A DNA stretch of 64,000 nt from G965203045 sp965203045. Lineage in GTDB: Bacteria > Pseudomonadota > Gammaproteobacteria > PS1 > Pseudothioglobaceae. The position numbers were made by a program, and so were the translations under genes. Where the stretch lies: contig OZ241850.1 of assembly GCA_965203045.1 (NCBI GenBank), forward strand, positions 682,001 through 746,000, read 5' to 3'. The notes below the pieces were generated by a model. It saw only the letters and a program-made list of their open reading frames with translations. It was not told where the DNA came from and did no database searches. Below, piece by piece: positions 43,914-51,619 of the stretch (positions within the stretch are counted from its first letter, which is position 1; every line of letters begins with the position of its first letter).

Positions 43914-44729
43914 TTACAAAAACCGCAAAGATAAATCAATAGCACTGATATTTTTGGTAATTATCCCAGTAGAAATATAGTCAACGCCAGTATTGGCATA
44001 ATCCAAAATATTGCTTTCATTAATATTGCCCGAGACTTCCAAAGAAATTTTACCCGCACTCAATCTTACTGCTTTATATAAGTCGGCAGTACTGAAATTG
44101 TCGCACAAGATTCTTGTTAAATGCCTACTTCTATTTAAAGCAGTTTGTAATTGGTCTAAATTCTCCACTTCAATAATAATATCCAAATCAGGGTATTTAC
44201 TATTAGCAATATCAATAGCATTTACAAGTCCGCCCAGGGCATTTAAATGGTTTTCTTTGAGTATTATCGCATCAAACAAACCTAAGCGATGATTAACACC
44301 ACCACCAAAAACCACCGCTTGCTTTTGCGCTTCTCTAAGCAATGGCAGGGTTTTTCTAGTATCTAAAATTTTTGCCTGAGTACCAGCAATTTTTCTAACT
44401 AATTCATTGGTTTTAGTGGCAGTTGCCGATAAAGTTTGTAGAAAATTTAAAGCAGTGCGTTCAGCACTAATAATAGCCCTATTATCGCCACTTAATTGGC
44501 ACAAAACAGCCCCTGGTTCAACCTCCTCCCCAGCGCTAATATACCAGTTAATATTGATACTGTTACTTAATTGGTAAAAACTCTGTTCAAAGTAATCCAA
44601 CCCGCAAATAATAGCTTGTTGCTTGCAAATTACTTGCGCTTTAATAATTTTTTGCACCAACAAACTTGCAGAAACATCGCCACTGCCGATATCTTCAGCC
44701 AAAGCACCAATAATAAGCGCCTTATCCAT
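43914..44729 (-). CDS. nadC: Nicotinate-nucleotide pyrophosphorylase (carboxylating)
   Basis: NadC converts quinolinate and PRPP to nicotinate mononucleotide in de novo NAD synthesis. The 271-residue protein shows the N-terminal EDIGSGDVSA segment, the ERTALNFLQTLSATAT block, ILDTRKTLPLLREAQKQAVVFGGGVNHRLGLFDAIILKENH, and the IIIEVENLDQL and FSTADLYKAV strands. It overlaps lpxB by eight bases. Confidence 0.96.
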   Translation of the reverse strand: MDKALIIGALAEDIGSGDVSASLLVQKIIKAQVICKQQAIICGLDYFEQSFYQLSNSININWYISAGEEVEPGAVLCQLSGDNRAIISAERTALNFLQTLSATATKTNELVRKIAGTQAKILDTRKTLPLLREAQKQAVVFGGGVNHRLGLFDAIILKENHLNALGGLVNAIDIANSKYPDLDIIIEVENLDQLQTALNRSRHLTRILCDNFSTADLYKAVRLSAGKISLEVSGNINESNILDYANTGVDYISTGIITKNISAIDLSLRFL

Positions 44730-45813
44730 CCACTAACTCCAAAATATGCTTACGAATAATAGCAAGGCTATCTACACATAACTGCTTACGAATATGTTTA
44801 AATTGATTTATTAGTTCAATATTATCTCCACTTAATAATCTTGTGCTAACCTTACTGATATTACTGGCGCTAGCGGTGTTTTGCAACAATTCTGGCACCA
44901 AAGATTTTTGCAAAATAATATTGGGCAAACTTACCCACTTTGTTTTCAGTAGCGGCTTAACAAATAAATAACTTAGTTTAGGCAAAATGTGTACCACTAC
45001 CATAGGTGTGCCAATTAATGCCGCCTCTAAAGTTGCTGTGCCTGATGCAAGCAACACTAAATCAGCCTTTGTTAACTGTTCATAGGCGCTAGCAACTTCA
45101 AAACTGATGTTAATACCACTACTATCTGCTTGCTGACTAACCCAGTGCCTATATTTATTGTTTGCTAAAACAATACTAAATTTAAGTTGTGGGTTTTGCG
45201 CTAATAACAACGGCAAGGCGGATAATAACATCGGCAAAATGCGCTTAATTTCTTCCCAGCGAGAACCGGGCATTAACAGCACACGATTAGTTTTTTGATG
45301 ATTTTCTCTAAACTTAGTTTTTTTTACCAAAGGGTGTCCTACAAAAACTGCAGGTATTTGCCATTGCTTATAAAAATCTACTTCAAATGGAAATAAACAC
45401 AATATTAAATCGCTACTTTTTTTAATTAATTTTGCCCTGTTAGGGCGCCACGCCCACAAAGAAGGACTGACAAAATGGGCGGTTTTAATACCGTGTTGTT
45501 TTAATATTTTTTCAATTAAAAGATTAAAATCAGGAGCATCAACCCCAATAAATAAGTCTGGTTTTTTTGTCAGTAATGTCTGTGTTATTTGCTTTCTTAA
45601 TTTAATTAGTTTAGGTAATTTTTTTACTACCTCAACTATGCCCATTACACACACTTGACTGCTATCCCACAAAACCCTACAACCAGCTTTACGCATTTTT
45701 TGCCCACCCAAACCAAAAAACTCTAACTCATCATTTGACCTAAAGGCACTAATTAATTCACTTGCTAATAAATCACCTGAATCCTCAGCAGCACTAATGG
45801 CAATTTGTTTCAT
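44722..45813 (-). CDS. lpxB: Lipid-A-disaccharide synthase
   Basis: LpxB joins UDP-diacylglucosamine and lipid X. The 363-residue protein begins with AAEDSGDLLASELISAF (family AGExSGD, here AED), has the PDLFIGVDAPDFNL segment, HFVSPSLWAWRPNRAKLI, and LLMPGSRWEEIKRILP. Its C-terminal glycosyltransferase part is complete. It is isolated from lpxA/lpxD and shares a four-base overlap with yhbY. Confidence 0.95.
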   Translation of the reverse strand: MKQIAISAAEDSGDLLASELISAFRSNDELEFFGLGGQKMRKAGCRVLWDSSQVCVMGIVEVVKKLPKLIKLRKQITQTLLTKKPDLFIGVDAPDFNLLIEKILKQHGIKTAHFVSPSLWAWRPNRAKLIKKSSDLILCLFPFEVDFYKQWQIPAVFVGHPLVKKTKFRENHQKTNRVLLMPGSRWEEIKRILPMLLSALPLLLAQNPQLKFSIVLANNKYRHWVSQQADSSGINISFEVASAYEQLTKADLVLLASGTATLEAALIGTPMVVVHILPKLSYLFVKPLLKTKWVSLPNIILQKSLVPELLQNTASASNISKVSTRLLSGDNIELINQFKHIRKQLCVDSLAIIRKHILELVDG

Positions 45814-46105
45814 ATTTTAGGTAGAGTAATAATCGGGTTTTTCTCATAAGGCTTATAAAGCACTAAAATACCGCCAACAATTTGAATACATTTTGCACTT
45901 GATGTTTCTAGCAATTGCTTAATCATCACTTGTCTTTTACTTTTATCTGCGCGCATTTTGACTTTAAATAATTCATGTCCTTTAAGTGTGGTAGCTAATT
46001 TCACCAATATTGACTCAGTCATGCCATTTTGTCCAATAGTAAACGCTGTATTTTTAGTATTAGCCAAGCTGCGTAGATATTTTTTTGGTGATTGATTAGT
46101 GTCAT
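45810..46105 (-). CDS. yhbY: RNA-binding protein YhbY (CRM domain), reading frame broken by an A7 run
   Basis: YhbY binds pre-50S ribosome subunits. The uninterrupted frame from 46067 has IGQNGMTESILVKLATTLKGHELFKVKM and QIVGGILVLYKP, the CRM fold, but starts at TTG and lacks the first helix. In-frame codons upstream give SPKKYLRSLAN, matching that helix, but with no usable ATG. A second frame starts at ATG 46105, which overlaps the lysA stop as ATGA, and gives MTLINHQK. The two frames join if the A7 run at 46080-46086 were A8. The result aligns well with E. coli YhbY. So this is either a real frameshift, rescued by slippage, or a homopolymer error. Confidence 0.8.
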
Positions 46106-47337
46106 ATTGACTCGTCTGTAAATAAATCTTCTAAACTCTCTCGTTTTTTAATTAAGCGATGTTTACTACCGCTAACCATTACTTCTGCCGGGCGCAAGCG
46201 GGAATTATAATTTGAACTCATAGCAGAACCATAAGCACCAACAGCAAGCACCGCCAATAAATCGCCCTCCTGTAAAGATAGTTTTCTATCCTTGGCTAAA
46301 AAATCACCGCTTTCACATACACCACCTACTACATCCCAATTAAGGGTGGTTCTACCTTTGGCTTTGATAACTGGTAAAATCTGATGGTAAGCACCGTACA
46401 AAGCTGGACGTAATAAATCATTCATTGCCGCATCAACAACAGCAAAATTTTTATTACTACTTTGTTTTAAAAACTCAACTTTAGTTAGCAAGACCCCAGC
46501 ATTTGCAACGACTGCGCGACCAGGTTCTAAAATAATCTTGTAATTTTTAGCCTTGGTTAGAATAACTTCAATATAAGCTTTAATATCAAAAACGTTAGCA
46601 CTAGTTTTATAGTCAACACCAAAGCCGCCACCTAAATCAATATGATCTAGGAAAATATCTTGTTGCGCTAATAATTGAACTAAATCCAACACCTTATCCA
46701 AAGCATCTAAAAATGGCTTAGTTCTAGTAATTTGCGAGCCTATATGGCAATCAATACCTTTAATTTTTAGGTGTTGAGAACGTTTGGCGTATTGATACAA
46801 TTTCAGCGCTATCTCAGGACTAACGCCAAATTTATTTTCCGTGAGTCCAGTTGCAATATAAGGATGAGTTTTAGCATCTACATCAGGATTAACGCGCACC
46901 GCTATCGCAGCGACTTGATGTAATTGCTTGGCGATAGTATCAATGCGATAAAGCTCGGATTCAGACTCAATATTAAAACACATAACCCCTTGTGTTAGAG
47001 CATAACTAATCTCAGTTTTAGTTTTACCAACTCCGGAAAAAATACACATTTCGGCCCTACCGCCTGCTCTTAACACCTTTGCCAATTCACCCTGACTAAC
47101 CACATCAAACCCACACCCTTGCTTAGAGAGCTCATTTAGCACTGCTAAATTAGAATTTGCCTTAACAGCATAACAAATTAGATGCTCTTGCTCACCAAAA
47201 AAATTATTAAATTGCTGGTAATTATTAATAATATCAGTGCTTGAATAAATATATAATGGTGTCTGATAATGCTGCGCCAATTCCACCAAAGGCACAGCAT
47301 CAATATGCAATTGACCTTTGTGGTAATTAACGCTCAT
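46102..47337 (-). CDS. lysA: Diaminopimelate decarboxylase
   Basis: LysA makes lysine from meso-diaminopimelate. The 411-residue PLP enzyme has the Lys in ICYAVKANSNLAVL, the CHIGSQI segment, HIDLGGGFGVDYK, the LEPGRAVVANAGVLLT phosphate loop, and the CESGDFLA Cys with AYGSAMSSNYNSRLRP. It is preceded by lptM (11-base overlap), the order in pseudomonads. Its stop overlaps the ATG of yhbY. Confidence 0.97.
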   Translation of the reverse strand: MSVNYHKGQLHIDAVPLVELAQHYQTPLYIYSSTDIINNYQQFNNFFGEQEHLICYAVKANSNLAVLNELSKQGCGFDVVSQGELAKVLRAGGRAEMCIFSGVGKTKTEISYALTQGVMCFNIESESELYRIDTIAKQLHQVAAIAVRVNPDVDAKTHPYIATGLTENKFGVSPEIALKLYQYAKRSQHLKIKGIDCHIGSQITRTKPFLDALDKVLDLVQLLAQQDIFLDHIDLGGGFGVDYKTSANVFDIKAYIEVILTKAKNYKIILEPGRAVVANAGVLLTKVEFLKQSSNKNFAVVDAAMNDLLRPALYGAYHQILPVIKAKGRTTLNWDVVGGVCESGDFLAKDRKLSLQEGDLLAVLAVGAYGSAMSSNYNSRLRPAEVMVSGSKHRLIKKRESLEDLFTDESI

Positions 47338-47443
47338 AAGCGCTTATTTGGTGTATGTTTTGTGGTCGGACTAAATCGCCACTTTGCCCGCAGGCAGTTG
47401 ATAATACAGCTGCTGCTAATAATATTGCTACTTTATTTATCAT
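47327..47443 (-). CDS. lptM: Small lipoprotein LptM (LppL/YifL type)
   Basis: This 38-codon gene encodes a signal MINKVAILLAAAVLSTA and the lipobox Cys in TACGQSGDLVRP, the LptM hallmark (CGQKGPLYLP-like), ending HQISAYER. LptM is a small outer-membrane lipoprotein that assists LptD oxidative folding in enterobacteria. It overlaps the lysA start by 11 bases. LptM/lppL before lysA (or dapF) is a known order, which supports the call. Confidence 0.85.
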   Translation of the reverse strand: MINKVAILLAAAVLSTACGQSGDLVRPQNIHQISAYER

Positions 47444-47482
47444 ATTTTAATTTTAACTGATTTAGTGCTAAAATGGGCAATT

Positions 47483-47821
47483 ATGAACGATTGCTTATTT
47501 TGCAAAATCATTGCCAAAGAAGTCCCAGTCGGCATTCTCTATGAGGATGATGAAGTCTTGGTATTTAATGATATTGCGCCCCAAGCCCCAACCCATTTTT
47601 TAGTAATTCCCAAACAGCATATAAGTACTATCAATGATGCTGATAATGCTAATTTAATCGGTAAACTACACCTAACCGCAAGCAAAATAGCTAAGCAACA
47701 AGGCTTCGCTGATAATGGCTACCGCTTAATAATCAACTGCAACAAAGATGGTGGACAAGCGGTATACCACATCCACCTTCACTGTCTAGGCGGCAGACAA
47801 ATGGGCTGGCCTCCTGGGTAG
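47483..47821 (+). CDS. hinT: HIT-family purine nucleoside phosphoramidase
   Basis: HinT hydrolyses AMP-N-linked substrates such as AMP-lysine. I start at 47483 (MNDCLFCKIIAKEVP), the family start; the earlier in-frame start adds six non-conserved residues. The 112-residue protein has the catalytic HIT triad in VYHIHLHCLGGRQMGW and the FLVIPKQHI strand. It is divergent from lptM (39 bases). Only two bases separate its stop from that of the convergent patatin-ligase gene. Confidence 0.95.
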   Translation: MNDCLFCKIIAKEVPVGILYEDDEVLVFNDIAPQAPTHFLVIPKQHISTINDADNANLIGKLHLTASKIAKQQGFADNGYRLIINCNKDGGQAVYHIHLHCLGGRQMGWPPG

Positions 47822-47823
47822 CA

Positions 47824-50442
47824 TTAATTAGCCTTACTCGCTAATTTACGTTTTAAGATTTTACCAACATTAGACTTAGGTAGGGTGGCTTGCCAGTGAA
47901 TATATTTAGGGATTTTGTAGTGGCTTAGATGTTCTTGGCAGTAAGTAATTAACTGCTGCTCGCTTAGGGTTGAGCCTTCCTTTTTGACTACAAAAGCTTT
48001 GACGACTTGCCCACTCTTTTTATCTTCAACGCCAATACAAGCAGATTCAATAACTTCTAAATGAGCATTAAGCACACTCTCTATATCAGCGGGATAAACA
48101 TTAAAGCCAGAAACAATAATCATGTCTTTTAAACGGTCAACAATAAATAGCCGACCAGTTTTATCCAAATAACCCAAATCACCGCTTCTAAAAAACCGAT
48201 TATGCACAAAAACTTGACTATTTAGTTCAATTTTTTGCCAATAAGCGCTCATTACCTGAGGACCTTTGATACAAATTTCACCGACCTCACCAGCCCTACA
48301 TTCACTCAAATCATCAGGCTTAATAATTTTAATTTCTGTATTATTGAACGCATAACCAACGCTACTATCAAAATCGCTGATATCTATTTTATTAGCACTT
48401 ACCACCGGCGAACATTCACTAAGACCATAGCCTTGAATAATTGTACAATTAGTTTGCTGTTGCCAAAGTTTAGCAGTTTTTTTATCAACTGCCATACCAC
48501 CGCCTACACTAAGTTTAAGCCCAGACCAATTAAGGCGTTTAAAACTAGGATGATATATAAAAGCGTTAAATAAAGTATTAACGCCAGTAATAATATTTAT
48601 GGTATGCTTTCTTACAGCCTTAATAAGTTGGTTAATATCGCGCGCATTAAGCACCAGAACATTACACCCTTTTAAATGAATAACAAATAGTAAATTTACA
48701 GTTAAGGCAAAAATGTGATACAGGGGTAGGGCTGTTAGAATAGTGTCACCTTGGTTAAGTTTATTCGCCGACCAAGATTTAAGCTGAGCGATATTAGCCG
48801 AAATGTTTTTGTGACTTAATATAGCTGCTTTAAACACACCGCTAGTACCTCCGGTGTATTGCAAAAGAGCAATATCATTATCAAATTCTTTTGCTTCATA
48901 ACCACGGTTTTGTTTAATGAGTGTATTAAATTTAATAAATCGCACTAAATTTTTACTCTTGCTGTCTATCCTTTTAGTTCGCTTGATAAGACTTAAGGTA
49001 TTAACAAATAAACGTTTGGTGCTAGATTGTAAATCACCCAATTCTACTAAAATTACTGTGGTAATACTAGTTTTTGTTAAAATTTTATTAAGTGTGTTGA
49101 TAAAGATTCTAGCAATTATTATAGTAGTAACCCCAGCATCTACGCATTGTTTTAGTAGTTCATCGCTAGTAGCTAGAGGATTTACAAGCGTTGCGATTTT
49201 ATCACTATACCATACCCCAAACAAACTAACAGGAAAACTAAGTAAATTAGGCAGCATAATACCAACCACCCCCACCCTAGTATAAACATGTAAGTAGTAA
49301 GCAAGATTAAGACTATATTGCCGTAGTTTCCCATAACTAAGATTGGTATTTAGTCCAACAAATGCTGTCTTATTAGGAATTTTATCAGCTGCTATATCTA
49401 AATCATTGCTCAGGTGGTAGCGCTGGTATTGCCCTTGGTCTTGGCTATAATAGATTAACTTGTCGACAAATTGCTCTATATCATTTTTGTTATTATCAAT
49501 TATCTCGCTTGCAAGTTGAGTTAGATAATCTAAATAATCTTGATTGCTATTGTCTAACTCAGACGAGTATTGAGGGTCAATAAAACCATTTAATCTAAGA
49601 TAATTATCATTGTAATTATAAACCGCATCCAATTGATCGCTAGAAGATTTAGGAATAGCAGTAGATAAAATATTACTACTAGCGTAGCGCCATTCTATTG
49701 GCGACCAATTTTTAGTTTTTTCACAATCAATTTTAAGTTTTTGCATACCAGTGCCAAGAGATAACAACATAGTATTTTTGGCATGATAATAGGGGTTAAG
49801 ACGACGATATTCGCCATAAACTGACAGCGCCGGATTAACTGCAAATACACCGCCGTCAATAAAGCAACGGACACTACTTCGCTTAACATTGCTAATACTT
49901 GCCGGCGGAAAATAAGTCGGCGCAGCAGTAGCCGCTCTAAGTACATCAACAATATAATAATTATGTTCGCTATCGTTACTTGCCAAGTGTTGTTTAAAAT
50001 AATAATTTTCACTTCTCTCTAAATCATAACTAGGAATAATACAAGGTTTTAATAAATCTTTTAATTCTATGTTAGAAAAATATTTTTTAAGCACTTCTTT
50101 TAAGCCTTTGGGATTGTACTTAACTCCCATAATGCCAGAAACCGACTTAATATTTTCCAGTAGTGACGAATGAAAAATAGTTTTGATGTTGTCTTGATAT
50201 AAATCAATCACATCGCTTGTATTATAAAGCGGTTTATTATTTTTGCTCGGACTAAGCAAACTGGCGATGATAAAACTACCAGTACTAGTTCCAGCAAATA
50301 AATCAAAATAATCAATAATATGCGCATTTTTATTGCCAGTTAACTGCTTTATTCTTCGCTCAATATACGCCAAAACAACCGCTGGTATTAAACCACGAAC
50401 ACCACCACCATCAATCGCTAATATACGCGTTTTTTTTATCAT
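47824..50442 (-). CDS. Fusion of a patatin-like lipase and a FadD-type acyl-CoA ligase
   Basis: This 872-residue protein has two catalytic parts. Residues 1-325 are a patatin-like phospholipase: AIDGGGVRGLIPAV oxyanion hole, GTSTG with Ser53, and the FIDGGVFAVNPA block with Asp196 (the Ser-Asp dyad). Residues about 345-872 are a FadD-like acyl-CoA synthetase: P-loop YTGGTSGVFKAAILSH (529-544), LPLYHIFALTVNLL, GYGLSECSPVVSAN, the linker IVDRLKDMIIVSGFNVYP and the final PKSNVGKILKRKL with the catalytic Lys. The P-loop has KAA where FadD has KGA. The protein is the last in an operon with fadE, a fadN-type gene and fadA, coupled by TAATG to fadA. I infer fatty-acid release followed by CoA activation. 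Confidence 0.9.
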   Translation of the reverse strand: MIKKTRILAIDGGGVRGLIPAVVLAYIERRIKQLTGNKNAHIIDYFDLFAGTSTGSFIIASLLSPSKNNKPLYNTSDVIDLYQDNIKTIFHSSLLENIKSVSGIMGVKYNPKGLKEVLKKYFSNIELKDLLKPCIIPSYDLERSENYYFKQHLASNDSEHNYYIVDVLRAATAAPTYFPPASISNVKRSSVRCFIDGGVFAVNPALSVYGEYRRLNPYYHAKNTMLLSLGTGMQKLKIDCEKTKNWSPIEWRYASSNILSTAIPKSSSDQLDAVYNYNDNYLRLNGFIDPQYSSELDNSNQDYLDYLTQLASEIIDNNKNDIEQFVDKLIYYSQDQGQYQRYHLSNDLDIAADKIPNKTAFVGLNTNLSYGKLRQYSLNLAYYLHVYTRVGVVGIMLPNLLSFPVSLFGVWYSDKIATLVNPLATSDELLKQCVDAGVTTIIIARIFINTLNKILTKTSITTVILVELGDLQSSTKRLFVNTLSLIKRTKRIDSKSKNLVRFIKFNTLIKQNRGYEAKEFDNDIALLQYTGGTSGVFKAAILSHKNISANIAQLKSWSANKLNQGDTILTALPLYHIFALTVNLLFVIHLKGCNVLVLNARDINQLIKAVRKHTINIITGVNTLFNAFIYHPSFKRLNWSGLKLSVGGGMAVDKKTAKLWQQQTNCTIIQGYGLSECSPVVSANKIDISDFDSSVGYAFNNTEIKIIKPDDLSECRAGEVGEICIKGPQVMSAYWQKIELNSQVFVHNRFFRSGDLGYLDKTGRLFIVDRLKDMIIVSGFNVYPADIESVLNAHLEVIESACIGVEDKKSGQVVKAFVVKKEGSTLSEQQLITYCQEHLSHYKIPKYIHWQATLPKSNVGKILKRKLASKAN

Positions 50443-51617
50443 TATAAAGCCTCAAAAACGGCAGCAGCCCCCATACCGGTACCGATGCACATAGTTACCA
50501 TACCATATTTCTTGCCCTTCCTTTTTAGATGGTGCAACAAAGTAGCTGTTCTAATAGCCCCACTTGCTCCAAGCGGATGACCTAAAGCAATCGCCCCCCC
50601 TAAAGGATTTACCAAATCTGAATTAAATTTTAGTTCATCAATCACCGCTAGTGATTGAGCAGCAAAAGCTTCATTAAGTTCAATATGAGCAATATCATCT
50701 TTGTTAAAACCACATTGTTTTAGCGCCTTGGGCACTGCTAATACTGGGCCAATTCCCATAATTTTGGGTTCAACACCACTAACCGCATAAGTTATAAATC
50801 TTGCCAATGGTTCAACTCCCAAAATCTTTAGCATCTGCTCATTACACAAAATAACAGCGGCTGCGGCATCGCTAGTTTGTGAACTATTGCCAGCGGTAAC
50901 ACTGCCACCTTTGGCAAATACCGACCTTAACGCGGCCAACTTCTCCATAGAAGTATCAGCGCGCACGCCCTCGTCGCTAGTAATAATATTACTGATTTTA
51001 TCCACAGTTTTACTGGTTTTATTATAAATCATTTGTTGGGACTCATAGGGTAGTATTTCATCTTTAAAACAGCCAGATTGCATAGCTTTTATCGCCTTTT
51101 GATGGCTTTTTAAAGCAAACTCATCTTGTAACCGGCGGTCTATCTTGTATTTTGCCACTATCTGCTCAGCAGTAGTGCCCATGCCGTATGCAATGCCAAT
51201 ATTTTCATCACTAAAAATACGCGGGTTGATACGCAGGCTATGCCCGCCCATAGGCACCATGCTCATACTTTCAACCCCTCCAGCAACCACTAGTTTAGCA
51301 ATACCAGACTTGATTTTACTGGCAGCAATTGCAATTGCTTCTAGGCTAGAAGCACAAAAACGATTAAGCGTCATGCCCGGCACTGAAATTGGATAATCAG
51401 CTAATAATAGCGCAATTCTTGCAACATTTAAGCCTTGTTCCGCCTCAGGCATAGCACAACCAATAATCACATCATCAATTAGGTTTGGGTCTAAATTATC
51501 AATAGTGAGTTGTTTAAGCACAAAACTAAGTAAGTCATCAGGACGTTCGTGCTTAAACACTCCTCCAGACTTGCCAATTGGAGTGCGTTTAGCACTTATA
51601 ATATAAACATCGCTCAT
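50442..51617 (-). CDS. fadA: Acetyl-CoA C-acyltransferase (3-ketoacyl-CoA thiolase)
   Basis: The thiolase ends each beta-oxidation round by splitting off acetyl-CoA. The 391-residue protein has the nucleophile in LNRFCASSLEAIAIAA, GGVESMSMVPMGGH, the HPLGASGAIRTATLL His and the second Cys in MCIGTGMGAAAVFE. It lies after the multifunctional enzyme with a two-base gap and couples to the fusion gene. Confidence 0.96.
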   Translation of the reverse strand: MSDVYIISAKRTPIGKSGGVFKHERPDDLLSFVLKQLTIDNLDPNLIDDVIIGCAMPEAEQGLNVARIALLLADYPISVPGMTLNRFCASSLEAIAIAASKIKSGIAKLVVAGGVESMSMVPMGGHSLRINPRIFSDENIGIAYGMGTTAEQIVAKYKIDRRLQDEFALKSHQKAIKAMQSGCFKDEILPYESQQMIYNKTSKTVDKISNIITSDEGVRADTSMEKLAALRSVFAKGGSVTAGNSSQTSDAAAAVILCNEQMLKILGVEPLARFITYAVSGVEPKIMGIGPVLAVPKALKQCGFNKDDIAHIELNEAFAAQSLAVIDELKFNSDLVNPLGGAIALGHPLGASGAIRTATLLHHLKRKGKKYGMVTMCIGTGMGAAAVFEAL

Positions 51618-51619
51618 AT

